From the NCBI GenBank assembly GCA_021234535.1, contig CM037837.1, forward strand, positions 1,116,001-1,180,000: a stretch of 64,000 nt of DNA, read 5' to 3'. Source of the DNA: Stichopus chloronotus (lineage: Eukaryota > Echinodermata > Holothuroidea > Aspidochirotida > Stichopodidae). The notes below the pieces were generated by a model that was given only the letters and a program-made list of their open reading frames with translations, was not told the origin of the DNA and ran no database searches. Of the stretch, positions 27,701 through 42,700 are shown one piece after another. How positions within the stretch are numbered: position 1 is the first letter of the stretch; the number at the start of each line of letters is the position of its first letter. The translations under genes and the position numbers were made by a program.

Positions 27701-30700
27701 GAGATTTTACGTCTATTTTGTGACATCTCAGACAGACTGCAATCTTCTTGTGTCTTTCTTTCTCTGTGTAATTGCAAATTATGAATTTTTTAGTGGATGA
27801 CAATCCACAAAGCACTGATCAGACGGAGCATGAGAGAAAGATAGGGAGGTGGGTGAAGAGAAAAAGAAATATACAGAAGAAGGAATTTTTCTTTTTCAAA
27901 GTTTACATATCAGACTCAGGATGCAATTAAAGCAGGATGTACTGTTATTCCCGCTTTTTCAAAACAGCATCAACGGACTGGCTATACTTCTGTTTACAAA
28001 AGGCTATAAAACTACGGTACGATTCCACGGTCTGCTCATCCGAAAGCAAACAGATAAGATGAATCAAAATAGAATTTGCCAAATTTCCAAAAAGATTTCA
28101 ATTTCAGCAGAACCGGGCCCTGTGCTAAATGTAGGGATCTTCAGTGCAAATAATGAGGAATAACATGAAGCATGCAGCCAGACAACTAAATCTTCTTTCT
28201 ACCACAGTTATCACACTAATTGATAAAACTCCTCCTTAAAAAAAAAAAAAAACATGCCTTAATTGTTGTGTTCCAGATTGGTATCAAATGGATGAGAAAG
28301 ATGAAAATTCACCGAAAAGGGTTTATTATTTTTTTGGGGGGGGGGCATCAAACAGCATATTCTGCTTTAATGGCAACCATGATAATAATTTTAAACTTTA
28401 AGATGTCTCTAGTGGCTACGTTTAATATCATGAGTCAGGATATAAAGAAAAAAATTGTCACAGCTTCCTAGAATGGAAAGAAGCAAGAATGACGATCTAC
28501 AAAATTTGGGAAAGTCTTATTATCTTATCAGCTACCCCTGGTCAGCTTTTAGCTGAATAAAGACACAATCAAGACTTTAGAAACACATCAGAAAAAGCAT
28601 TGTGGTGACCAATCTTGGTTTTTAACTAGCTACACTAGTTTAACTGATTGAGAATACATACTTTAAAATGTTTTTTGAAAAATATGAATGAAAAAAGACC
28701 CAATCAATGCTTTTGTGTCAATTATGTAAGCAGTGTTAAGTTTTGAAAATTTGGAACTTACTGGCTGCTGATGGAAAAAGGTGTACCAAGGTAACTATAC
28801 ATTACCTCTGATTGCAAAAAGCCAGTATCTCTCCTCTAAAGTTGCTCATCAAAATTCTAATGTGAAAGCAAGCCATCCGTGAATTTGGGAATTTTTTGGT
28901 TATTGCGAAAAAAACCAGGTGCTAACTACACTAGTTTAACTGATTGAGAATAGATGCTTTTAAATGTTTCTTGAAGCAAAAAAAATGAAAACTGACCCAA
29001 TCAATGCTTTTGTGTCAATTACATAAGCAGTGATAAGTTGGGAAAATTTGGAAATTACTGGCTGCTGGTAGAAAAGGGTGCACCTAAGTATACCGTACAT
29101 TACCTCTGCCATCAACTGTATCAGTAGACCTGCTCTGAAAATTAGAAATGTCATTCACAGACACAGCTTGTAAGATCACATCAAGGCAGATCTTCCGAGC
29201 AATCCACATTTTGCAAAACTGACCCCCATTTAACCACTGAAACCCACCCAGACCCCTGTGAAAACCCACATTTTGCAAGCTCTCCATAGAGAGCTGATGA
29301 TGTACTTGCGCTGTAACTAAAAACTTAACTGGATACATGAATTCAGCATTTTAAGCATTTTGTAATGCCCGATCATGTTTTGTAGTCAATCTCTAAATTT
29401 GCATGCACTTCCATTTTGCAAATTTTACAATAAAGAGTCTTCATTCATAGAAACAGGACAGTTTAGAAAATCGGTGAATGCGATCGAGATTGTCCGACAT
29501 GGGTATAGATCGTGTGAGGCTCTTCCGTGGGTGATCTAAGGATGCAGTGTGGAAAACATCGCTGGGCCTGTGAGGTGTGAATATTTGGCAGGAGGACGAC
29601 CGAATTCTGTTGGAGATTGTTTAATTTGGTGGGTTATGAAAATCACAGATCACTCCAAGGTCATATTACTAGTTTGAAAATAGTAATGACATATTCAAGT
29701 TTTCACAACATCTGATTTATTTTCAATTCTTGGATGTTTTAGTTTTCTCCTAGCTTCGCAGATTTTCACACATCTTCTGCATTATGCCCAAGTTTCTGTA
29801 ATTTTTTTGTTGTTGCAGTTTTTGTAAAATGATTTATTTGTCTTTAACCTCAAACACACTGAACTAGCAATCTCAGCGATGCTACGCTTGATGATATGAA
29901 AATCCAGGACAATTACGTTGACCGATTTGCTCAAAAAGGGCTACCATTTTGTGTGCACACACTGCTTGTACTAAAAAAAATTTCAAATCTTAAAGGTGGG
30001 CACCCCTTCCACTAAACCTCTGGGCCGGAGGTCCACTGACGAAGAGGTCAGAGTTGGAACCACATCTTGCAAGGCTCGACTTGGTAGCTATAAAGAGCAG
30101 CTTGAAGGTTCAAAAGTGGTACTTAAAGAAGGGTGAAGCTGGAAGTCATGCTTGACTGATAGATTAAAGAATGCGTCGCCCTTTGCATCATCACTCGATT
30201 TCAAACTCTTTCTTTTCTGTTGCTTCCGACATATTAAAGGTTGAAAGTTTTACACCTAAGATTATGCACGATACTGGAGTCTTTACTGACCAGACGATTC
30301 CAAAAGCCAGTATCTTTCCTCTAACCTTGCTCACCAAAATTCAAATGTGAAAGCCACCCATCCATGAATTTGGGAACTTTTTTTCGGTTATTGAGCAAAA
30401 GACCAGATACTGAAGAAACTAAGATGTAATGTGCATGCAAATGAGGCTCAAAGCCGGTGAACTCCTCTATCGACGAAACTTTTCACTCTGTAAAGACAGA
30501 AAATACGAGTGAGAGGATGGCGAAATGCCAATTTTTCAAGATGAGTGCACCATCGGTATAACTTCTGGGTGGTGAGAAGATGTTTATGACAAGGGGCGAT
30601 GTTGCATTGCCAAAAAAAAAAAAAAAGAAAAAAAAAAAGACTTCAAATCTGAGAGAAAGGGCCACCATTCTCAACAGGGAAAATCACAACTAATGCAAAA

Positions 30701-33700
30701 CGCCAAGAACGTTCTTTTCATGCATGCAATTTGCCAAGGCCGTGGAAAAGAGGATTACGATTGGGTAGAACTTCGTCTCACCCTGAGCGTCGTAGAATTC
30801 GTCTTCTTCCTCTGAGCCATCTGACTCTTGCCTGATGCTGTTCATCCTCCAGTGGGCTATGATGTGTTGATCAGAACCTAATAAAAGGAGAGAACAACGT
30901 CAATTCCTTACTTTTCAACGGTTAACTTTTCAAATTGAGCGTGAGGCTACTGAAGAAACATCGTCTGACCTAGTGCCTACACATTCTTTTTTTGATATAT
31001 CCACAAACAGTTGCCTGTCTTTTGCTATTTCAAATCTGAAGAAGATTTTGCAACATAGAAACATCAAGTCAACTTACTTCCACATCCATTACATATTAAT
31101 TAGCTCATGAAAGAAGGAACCTGTAATGTGCTGTTTTCTTTGCCCCATAACTTTCCTTTTCAGGCTCTAAAAACCATAAACGGAAATTTTTTTTCTCAAT
31201 GGATGCAGTTGCTATTTCTAGTTGATGCGAACCATTGAACTTAACAGGCTGAATAACCCGGCAAGCAATGGCAACAAACTATCCCGGCAACTCCAAGACG
31301 TTGATCTTTTGCATCGCCAAACATCAAATTCAAACAGCTGTTCCTTGGCATATCGCTCTAAGCTGAGAGCGCAGCAGATTAAAAAAAAAAAAACTCCAAT
31401 GAATGCACCTTCAGATCTAATGACCGATCTCAAGGTTTGTCATTTACAGGCGAAATTAAAATGCAACACCGAATAATGGAATAGCCGTCCTGCGTGTATT
31501 TTCATTACCGTGTATCCATACTTCCGTGAAATGCAGATCGGAGGATGCCTTCTGAGAGACTGTTTGACAATCTCAGATACATGCAAGTTATTTCCATGAA
31601 ATCTCCTGTTTCAATTATTTTCTCATTTTCTGTTCCACATGTTTTTCTTTTTCCCTTCCTTTAGGTGCGTGCACGTGCGTTTACATCAGAGTGTATATAC
31701 AGTAAGTATACACTTAATCAATTCTCATTTATCGGGATTTCGGTGAACAAGCACGGCCTGATGTCGTTAAAGGGTCGGTATTGAATAGAATGATTGTGGT
31801 AAAGAACTGATTCATGGGCAACAAATTAATTAGTACAAACAGATAATATAATGCATCAGTCAGCTTCAGCTGGAGAACGAATAAAAAATGGCTTTAATAA
31901 GGAAAAGGATGTTTGGGAAAAACGTGAACATGCAAAATCTGTATATCTGCTTCACTCTAATACCATAAATGCTTAAACTAGCTTTTAGAAGACTTTCATT
32001 TAACTGTAAGAAATGATTGCTCCTCAGTTGAAAGATGGAGGACTGGAGTGGACCTATTCCTGCAAGTTCACATCATCAACTTCAAAATGTGAAAAGCTAA
32101 CATTTGTAAGCTTTACTACACAAAGGTGTGAAATTTCTGGTGCAAAATGCTGCCCCCTACAAGTAGTGTGCGTGTTGACATTCCTGCGAGAGATATTTGG
32201 AATTATTAATCAATAATTTTGAAGAAGACTGCAAAACAGCGTTTAGAATTTACATTCCTCTGTTAAATTACAATCATTATTTGGTGTGTCATTTTTTTGT
32301 TTCCTTTTAAGCATTTTTGTTTTGGTAGAATTTCTGCTGTTGTCACACCGCCAGTGATAAGTATAATTCTTTTAAACATGAATGGAACTCACTCAACAGA
32401 CCAGAGACGTCTGATCTAATTCGGGCCAAGAAATTAAAATATTTGGGAAGTATCTCACATTCGACTCTCGTTAATCCTTCTCTGAAACCAGACATCACTC
32501 TAAACACTTTAAGAAATAGGAATTTTTTTTTCTTCTTCCTTTCATACAATATGACCTGACAGAACAGATCGATAGGAGGAACTTTAGCAGGATGGAGGAG
32601 GAAGATGGAGGAGGAGGATGAGATGGAGGAGGATGATGGAGGGTCACGACATCCCAAGAAACATCTTGAGACACTTACCCTCCTTGTTACCAAATGTGGA
32701 GTGAATTGCTGAGATACATTGATGAAATTCTTGTACACTTAGAAACACTATGAGACAAACATCATTAAACTGCAACTACATGTTGCATGAGATTGAATGT
32801 AACATCAAGTACTGCGTGATGTTAATAAGGAATAATATACAGTAACTTTAAAAATTGTCACACCTTCTCCTACTGTTGAGGTGGCCTTATTGCATCTGTC
32901 TGTAAAGCCATTGACAATTTTTCTCATATCTTATGAGACACACTTTTTGAGTGAGTTGGCCGTTGCTTACGTGAACTATTTCATTTAACAACAAATTAGA
33001 CAAAATTTACCGCCACATCGGGGTGTATATATATGTATAGAGCATGGTGAGGATCCTAGTACATTTCTAAAGTTGAACCAAAGTCAGGTCAATCAAGAGT
33101 ATAACATTATCACATATCACAGGATCTTTTTCTTCAATATCTTGGGAGGAGCACACCACGGAGATGTGATCTGCCACTTAAACGTTCTTCACAAAGTGTT
33201 AAAAAATGGAGTTCCATGGTTAAAACAATACCACTTTGATGATATTCGCAATGCTGGTCACGTCAGCCTATCGAATGCATAGATGAAAATGCAATTTCAG
33301 TCAGGCAGGGTTTATATTACACGCCATCTTGTGATTCTACCTACAGGGTTTGCTCGTTTCAGCCACGAATGTTTGGTCACATTGAGCTCTGAGGGCAACA
33401 AAGAGATTAAGTTACTGGCACACACCAATCCCTGTTGACAGCTGACAGATGGGGTAATGTGTTTCTGACAAATAAAAAGTAGACAGTACAGCCTGAGAGT
33501 ATTTAACTTAAAGGTAGAAGGTCAACATTCAAAGACCACTGGCTGCTATGTGATCCGGAGGGAGGCAGGAGGACGGGGTTAGATGGCGAAAAGAGAACAG
33601 TCTGGGAGTTGAACGAGGAGCCTGTAAGAGCAATGCTTATAGGAGTGACGTGCCAGTCCCTTGCCAGATGAACCAATCTGAGGGGGCACATCAATGTTGG

Positions 33701-36700
33701 AGTTTGGCCAATTTGGGGAGGAGTCAAAAGGACACCCCCTCCCCTTTGAATTTTTTTTTTTTGTCCTTTCCAAGGGTTCTAGATGCAAAATTTTGAATAT
33801 TATTGTACTGTAGTATTCCAATACAGCAAGACCTTTCACTGAAAAATTTTGAATTTTTTTTTTTGAAGCTATATCCCCATGTCATCCCCATGTCATCCCC
33901 CTCCCCCTTGGCCATGTGGCTGAGGAGTAAGAATGTCATCAATACAAGGTTCAAAACCTGTCTTTCATTGTCTCTTAAAATCCAGTTTGGCGGCATCTCC
34001 TCCAAACCTCTCAAAGATATTAATCTACCATTCCTTTCTCTGACCCTCTTGACAAAATTTTAGAAAGGAACAAAGGACAAACCCACATGTGGATGAACTA
34101 AGGATGTTCAACAAAATGACTACACTTCTACCTCTAAGTCTTGTTCGATGTCATTATTATTTCAATAGGATATGACGTTGGCTAGTCTGTTCGTTACGGA
34201 CGCCTCCGTGATTAGCGTGGCAAAATGCACTGCACTGCTGATCTTTGGCCAAGGACAACATTACCATGGAGAAGTTGTATAGCCCTGCGGAGTTATTTAC
34301 TAAAGTATTAATGTCTTCTTCAGCAATTTCAATGTGAATTGCTGGTGTGCAATTACAAACTCTTGTCCATTTCAGGTTGCTCGGTACAGCTGTAAGACTG
34401 GGAGCTGGTCAGGTGAATTCTCTCCCCCTCCCAGTCTTTAGGAAAGTGCATGGCTACAAATTGGGGGATATGTATACAGGGGATACACTACCATCCATCG
34501 CATGGGGACATAAGTGGTGGTCCTGGGAGGTTTGGGTTTGTAATGGGACTGATTGCTTCACTCATCTTGCGAGTCATTTACGTACCTCTGAACACTTGTC
34601 AGAAGAAGTACAGTACAGGACTATTGCTGGTGGTCATCTATGTATCAACATGGTATAGGGACCTTGATGAGCCCATTGCAAGAAGGCTTCCTGATACTGA
34701 AACTTACTAAATGAAATGAAACTCACTGTGGGTGGTAGAATGCGAAGGAAGTGTGCAAACAGAACCAACAAGAGGGCCACACTGAGGAATATATTGAAGG
34801 GCTAGGTAATGCAAGATCACCAGATGGCAAAGTGAGGTAATTGGTGAAGAAGATATGGATCAGTGAGGCAAAAGGTAAAAAAATAGGACATACTGTGTGA
34901 TTTTTTGGAATTCCTCTCTTTTGGTTTGCTTTCAACTGTTTGAATAACGTTTTTTTGTTTCAAAATTATTTTCAATAACCCCAAGAGATTAAACACACAA
35001 TTATTTCACAGTAGTTTCCACCAGTACTTACTCTATGTGCTTAAGTATATGCCTCACTTCCTTAAAACCACCATACTGCTCTACTACAAATGGTCAATTT
35101 CTCCCCAATTAAATCATATGTTTACCTCACCAGCTGTTAGCCTACCTTTGTGGTAACTATGTGTTAAAATTACAGAGTCCAATAGACAAAATGATGTGAG
35201 AGGAACACAGACATGTTGCAATTTTTCTGACTCCATACAAATAATTAAGCACAACTGCTGATCCACATCACGTCTGCTTGAGGGGAAAATGCACATTTCC
35301 CGAGATGAACAGGTAGAAGTACATTTTCTGATACAACTGACGATAATGAAGATAAAACAAGGAAGAATAAAATCCAGAAAATAAAAACGTGACAAATGGC
35401 ACATGAAATGAGTATCAGATATCATATATTTATGTTTTCTACTCCCCTCACACTTCCCCCCTTCCCCCTCCTCTGCCGCTGACTTGTATCTGTTTCAGCT
35501 TAACAGTATTGGCTTCCTTCCTTGCTACAAGTGCAAAATGTCATGTCAGCCAACTAGCTTCTATACATACTGTGTGTACATAGGACTAACTCCTCGATGG
35601 AGCCACAAATGATACAATAGAGCGTCAGTCAATCCTACCAACATATATTTACTCATCCAGAGAGGTCTCAAAACCTACTGTCAGTCGTTCTGAAGCCTTA
35701 GTGGGACCATAATGAAAGACCTTTCCCATTGCTACAGACTTCTTTAACCAATACTCCAAACCCAGGCCTTCCCAGTCCATACATAGTGGCTTAAAGTAAT
35801 GGTTACTTTTTTTATTCACAAATTTTTTTTCTATATCTTGTGTGCCATCTCTCAGAATGTATCACATGATTTTTTATCTCTTTACACCTTAAAGTCGACA
35901 AACAAACCAATCAAGAAAGATCTCCCTGACACTACCTCAAAGAAAATTTACGATCTCCGAATGGGGACGGTTAATTAAGAAGGGGGTACTACAGTGAGAG
36001 ATGATCTCTTCACCTTAAAGACTGAACGGAGGATATGCTGCCTGAGAGATATCAAAGGTTGAAACAACACGAAAACCCTGCGAGATTTTGAAGGAAACGA
36101 AAGCAAAAAGTTAACGGCATGCGTTTTGCGATGGATCGTCATTTGGTCTTTGCCGTAAATCAAAGGAGCTGGGCAAGTCAAATTACCTCAGGTACTTGCA
36201 AAGTCTGTCTGGTCTGCAATATTGAATTACAGCATTACTGCACGTCCTTCAGAAACAAACCGGTAAAACCAGAGGGACACATCTACAAATATACGTACCT
36301 CTGTGGATTGCAGATCCAGAATTGATTCATAATTATATGCCATTTTCCCAGTAAAATACCTTGTACATTAGGCATCTCGAAAACATTACTAATTGGAATA
36401 CTGGGGTCAGCTAAAACTGGCATCTGAGGGAATATGACCTTCCAGTGGGAGTTCCAGGGCAATTGGTTTAAATTTGAACACCGGCTGAGGTCCAGTCCAA
36501 GTCTCTGTGGCCAACATACGGGCAAAAATGTGGATTATAATTATTGCCGATTTATTACCTGCATTTTTATGTAACATCCTATTGCCTGTGTGTATGATGG
36601 CTTCGTTTAGATGTATAAATAACTCGTATTCGTAATTCTCCCCAGATTTTTGAGAGAAAAAGGGACTGCCATGCATGAAACACATACAGGATCTCCAAGT

Positions 36701-39700
36701 GCATGCCCAGTAAAAGGGCGGATTTGAGGGGGCGGGACTTCCGCCCCACGTAATTGAAATGTGAAATCATGCAAAATGGTGCCATCGAAGAGACAAGTTT
36801 TTGCTCTAGATGAAATGACAAAAACCTATTGTCAACTTTTTTCAGGCAAGCAGATTAAGTTTCTTGTAGGGAGAGTGGGGTGGCTTCAGTTTTAGTGGGT
36901 GGTGACTATTTCAAAGTACCTTCAGTAGTTTTCACTTCAGGTGGGGGGAGGGTTGCACTCTAAAGCCACCAGTGGAGAACGCTGACACTTGACAAACTTT
37001 TAAAGGATAAAAAAAACAGGCTGAAAAAAACCTTTTTCAAAAAGTAAAATGAAAATCCTGCTAGTAGAACTTGTTACATACTTTCTTTGACATTTTTTTT
37101 GGGTGAAAAAGCAATCACTTTGCTAACACTTTTATTCTATTACTGATACAGAAAAAGCATTTTAACATTTTTCATACCAATAATCTTTAAAAAAATTGCT
37201 GTAACAGGTCCCTAAAGTCTGGAATATTGATAAGTTAATTGGGACAGTTGCTTTCTCACATTGATTTTCTTTACCCCCTTGTCACATGTCTTTCTTCTTG
37301 CAGTGAGGTTGCTACTCATTTTCATGGCACTGAATAGTCTAGTTTGCCTTCTTAAAGCTTAATGTTCCAAGCAGGTGTTGGTAAGTGCCAATTTTTTTTT
37401 TTTACACACACCAAAAACACACCCAACACAAACAACACCTGTTAACAATTGCATATTTGTCTCATCTAGGATCCCAGGTCTCTATATTTACCAGTCTTTT
37501 CCTGACATTTGGTGATTGGCTAAAAATTGCTGAATATCTACATCATTAATAGGGAAAAGAAGTACTGAGTGTTACTGGATGTATTCTGATTACAATGGCA
37601 CACATGAATTTTAATAGCATACAATCTGTTTGCCGACTGAGTCGAAATCCACGCTATAGTTCGGGGACATTGGTATTATGAATGCAGTCGGAGCTGGTGC
37701 GATGAGTGATGTGCGTTCGTTGTGTGGACTGCTTAAAGGGAAATAAGGCATTTGTTTTACAGAAAATAACCATGTTTTTAAAACCAATGTTTATGGACAT
37801 AGAATAATAGATTATTCAAAATAAGGAAGGACAGTGGCCTTCTTTTCAAGAAATAAGTTTCTCACAGATAGAAATTCAGTTATTTGTTGTTCAACAATAA
37901 TTTGTTCACAGAACTTTTCAAATTCAAATGATGCATCTTCCATTTCTCATCACGTGCAGAACGTTTTAGGGAGATAAAGCTTTTGGAGATGTTTAGTGAT
38001 GAAACTGAATGCCTTAATAATGAATACAGCTATTTTCTTTGTGTGGCATGTTGGTTTATTCTAAATGCCCTATTTCCCTTTAAAGCTCTGGTCTGTGACA
38101 ATGTTCATTCCAGCAGCCTACTGGAATAGCGACTCCTATCGGTGCTGATCTAGTCTAATGTTTACTCCAGTAGACTCTGAACTGGATTGTTTTGTATTCT
38201 AGTCTGCTCTGTCATTTCTCTCACATACATATCTAGACTGGCTACATTCTGTTAGCAGCAGTTCACTCTGATACTAAATCCCATCTATTGCCTAGCTATT
38301 TCTCTTGACACTTGTATAGCCTTAAATGTACCCAATATATTAAGACTATCTTTAGCTTGTTGGCACTAGTTTCAATCTGATATTTAATATTCTCTATCAC
38401 TAGCAACCCATCCTGAAAGTGACTGTATTCTGATATTTACTCTAGTTTTACTTAGATTGGTTTCTCCAGTTGACAACTTAGTCCACAGTCATGTTTCTTT
38501 AATCTATGTTGGAATGATCCATGGACACTTGGTCCACTGCCACATTTAATCTCTCACCTATGTATACATTGGAATGACCCAATGGCACTGGTCCAATCTC
38601 ATAACAACTCTACATCTATTGTCAAGCTACTAGTCTTGAAAGTAAGGCTGAAATTTACTCTAATTATATTTAGATTCAGTCTTGACACCAAGGCTAACTT
38701 TTACTCTAATTTTTCAGATTGACTACAACTCTCCATCTATCATCAAACTACTAGTCTTGAAAGTAAGGCTGACATTTACTCTAATTATATTTACATTGGT
38801 CTTTTCTTGACACCAAGGTTGACATTTACTCTAATTTATATCTAATAATATTCAGACTAAGGCTGATATTCATTATAATTATATCCAGATTGGTTTAGAC
38901 TTGATACTAAGATTGATATTTACTCTAATTATATCTACATTGGTTTGACACTCAGTTTATATTTACTCTATCCTTACATCTAGATTGGTTTAGTATTGAT
39001 ACTATTGCCTGATGTTCATTCCAATTATATCTAGACTGGTTTAGACGTGTTACTAAGGCTGACATTTACTCTAATTTTATCCAAATTGGATGCCAAGACT
39101 ACCTTTACTCTACCTACATCTAAATTGCTTTAGTCTTAATACTAAGGCTGGTATTCACTCTAATTATATCTATACTGGTTTTGTCTTGACACTATTAAAG
39201 CTGATATTTACTCTTATTACATCTAGATTGGTTTAGTCTTTTTACTAAGGCTGATGCTTACTCTAATTTCATCTAGATTTGTTTGTTTTGTTGGCACATA
39301 GTTCACTCAAGTATTTTCTTCTTCGGTCTAATTAAAGGGAAATATTGCATTTAACATTGCATTTAACATGCATCAACTTGCATACAAAGGAAAACAGCTT
39401 CAGTCAATGTTAAACCATTCAGTCTCACCAAAACATCAGCGATAGTGTCATCTCCTCAAAACATTATGCATAAGATGAGTGAAATCATGAAGAACATAAT
39501 TTGAACTTTTGAAAATTTCGGGGAAGAAATTGTCCTTGAGCAACAAATGACTGAATTTTTATCTATGAGAAACTTTTCTTCTTTAAAGGGACAACATCCT
39601 GTAATAGTTTGAATAATCTATCATTCTTGCATCCATAAATTGTGGTTTTAAAATTATACTCTTTTCCTGTAAAACAAAACACAATATTTCCATTTTACTC

Positions 39701-42700
39701 CAGATTAGATTCATCTGTTGACATAAGGATCATTTGACATCAATTCCTAAATTCCCCAGATTGATTTCTTGAACATTCCTCGAGTTCTCGATAAATTAAT
39801 ACCTTTCAGGAAATTTATTAGCGATATGACTTACGGCTGTGCATCAAAACAATTTTTGTGGCATCCCCACAGTAATGACAAGAATGCCAGGAGACTGTCA
39901 CGACTGAAACATCAATGTTGGTAAAAAATGAATTTCTGATTTGAGAGAAAATTGATCATCAATTTTGCTTCGATAAGGCATTTATTAATATATGATAATC
40001 GTCACAAACATTCTGTGAATAAATATGTACTGACAAGTCTGGTACAGTACAACGCTAGCAAGGATTTAATGTTACAAGTCTCTAAAGTTGCACAAACAGC
40101 GAGCAAAGTGCTGGAGATATGCTAGCGTGAGAAGAAGGCTTTTCACCCCTTCTTGATAGACTGTGGTAGTCGTCTGCATCTCTCAGGATGACCTTCTAGG
40201 AAAAAATCCCTCTGCAATAGGTCATGTGTTCTTTATTGACTAATACTCTCCCAACCACAATTCCGCTGATTATAAATCATGCCAGAACATGACCCTCACC
40301 TCATCCAGATTTCGAAATAACGCAAACCCATCCTGGCTTTTCGCCGTAGAGCAATCATGCTAAATGGAATGTAAATGAACATATCCTTCTATCTGCAACA
40401 AAATCTCTTCTGACGGACGATATAAACAGGGTGGTTCAACATCTAACAGGAGATTTTCTTGAAAAACTACGAGGATGTTTCACAGGAAAATTTCATCTTA
40501 TGTTTCTGTTCTGCTATGAATAAATAACATGGATATTTTGATCAGGACGATCTCATGATCCAAGCTATTATAACGGTTCATTTGATTCATTCCTTGAAGG
40601 GCACCTATTTTACCTTGACAAGCAACCGAACAAGTGCAGAGGAAGCCTGTGGCTTATTCATTTAAACTTCAGGTCGGATGACCACTGACCCCCCAAAAAT
40701 TAAGATCAAATTTGGCATTTTTTTTTTGCAAACAAGGTCAGTTCAGATGGGAAAACTTTTAGATTACTCTTGGACTGAAAAAAAAAACCTGTCTTATTGG
40801 GACCTGGCCAGGGATCGAATCCCCCACCTCCTGGCTGCTAAGCTTCCTTGCTTCAAATCCCACCACCTTTATCCATTTGGGCACAGGGCACTGTAACTAT
40901 TAACAATAATACTTGAAATAATACTTGACAAAGAGTAACAAAACTGAGGATTTCAAGATCAAACAGCTGATAATCTACAGTAGTGGGTTCAAGTGTCATG
41001 CCTTTCTTTTGAATACCTTTTCCTTAATACTGGAGGTTAAACCTTGTGAGTGGCGATATGAGGCATACAGATAAAAATTCCTCATTGTGAGCATTTTGTT
41101 ATTTTCTATGTCCTGGAAAGGCACAAAATCCATCTGGAAAAAAGAAGAACTTTACAGTCTATTATCTGGATACAAACTGAACAAATGGTCACAGAACAAA
41201 CCGTGTCACTATAAAATCATTGTGAAGTTCTCTGACCTTTGTTTTCTCAGTTGAGTCATGAGCACAGGGGTGAGGGAGGCGGCAAAGAGGGTGATGAATC
41301 CCAGAGCAATCCCCTTGGGTTCATGCCTACAAAGGATTTACAAGCTGTGTAAAGTTCACATGCTGAACAAATTAAAGCAATTCTAAAAATTAGATTTTGA
41401 ATGGAAGCTATTACGAGCAATCGGGGAGAATTCTTCTCAAGTAAAGGTGCTAAATTCGTAGTGTTAAGTTCACACGCTGAACAAATTAAAGCAATTCTAA
41501 AAATTACATTTTCAACGAAAGCTATTAGGAGAAATCGGGGAGAATTCTTCTCAAGTAAAGGTACTAAATTCGTAGTGTTACGTTCACATGCTGAACAAAT
41601 TAAAGCAATTCTAAAAATTACATTTTCAACGAAAGCTATTAAGAGAAATCGGGGAGAATTCTTCTCAAGTAAAGGTGCTAAATTCGTAGTGTTAAGTTCA
41701 CATGCTGAACAAATTCAAGCAATTCTAAAAATTAGATTTTGAACGAAAGATATTACGAGAAATCGGGGAGAATTCTTCTCAAGTAAAGGTACTAAATTCG
41801 TAGTGTTAAGTTCACAAGCTGAACAAATTAAAGCAATTCTAAAGATTAGATTTTGAAAGCTACTGTATTACAAGAAATCGAGGAGAATTCGTCTGAAGTA
41901 AAGGTGCTAAATTCGTAGTCCAATCCAGACAGTGAAAAACATTTTTTTATTTCGACGATGCACTCTGCAAATGGTCTGGCTACTTGTCACATATCATCCA
42001 TTTCCGGGGCTATTTTAATTTGCATTTGTAAGCTTTGTACAGAGAGAACTTGTCACAACTTCACTGTAGTAAGTCAAATCGATGAAATGTTCTTTGAGTT
42101 AAAAATTCTATATTAGGCCCTGCCTAATCATAGGCATATGAAAGAGATCTTCAACAAAAACAAAAGGGGTCTTGTTCTCCATGAGATGCAACGACATACC
42201 ACATATGAAATCTGTCCAGGTATCAATTGAGCCACTGTGCTTATGTGAGAAGAATCTCACACATAAACACGCACACTGACGTAACTGCAATTGTGTTGAA
42301 ACCGAAAATAGTAGGTTTTGATCAAGTCAGCTCACAGCTTGGATTTGATTGGATGGCACCCCAGTATCAACACATAAAATGTTGTTTTCAAATCATGATG
42401 AACATCACGAGCTACCTGGCTATTGCATCACAGATCCCTGGAGCTGAAAAGAGTTGTAATCACATCATTCTTGATGAGCTTATCTCAAATTCCACACTAA
42501 AAGGAAATGTAATCCCACCATAAATGATTAACCTAATTGTACAGACTAATTCTCTCTCACTCCCACGGAAACGTCATGATTTGCTGACAATTTCCGGTCT
42601 GCAAATGCTTTGAACAAGTCTACAACGATTTCTTTTTCTCCCTTTCTCTTGGAACAAACTTGGAATAACAAACAACACTTGTAGAGATTTGTTTACTCAC

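Larger units (their letters stand above)
26674..30781 (-). other. PITPNM intron, 4.1 kb
   Basis: Contains the foldback element (27012-27578) and the 296-bp tandem duplication (28627-29120), with a third partial copy at 30295-30415. Long A-runs and T-runs occur near 28238 and 30614. No exon was recognised. Confidence 0.8.
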
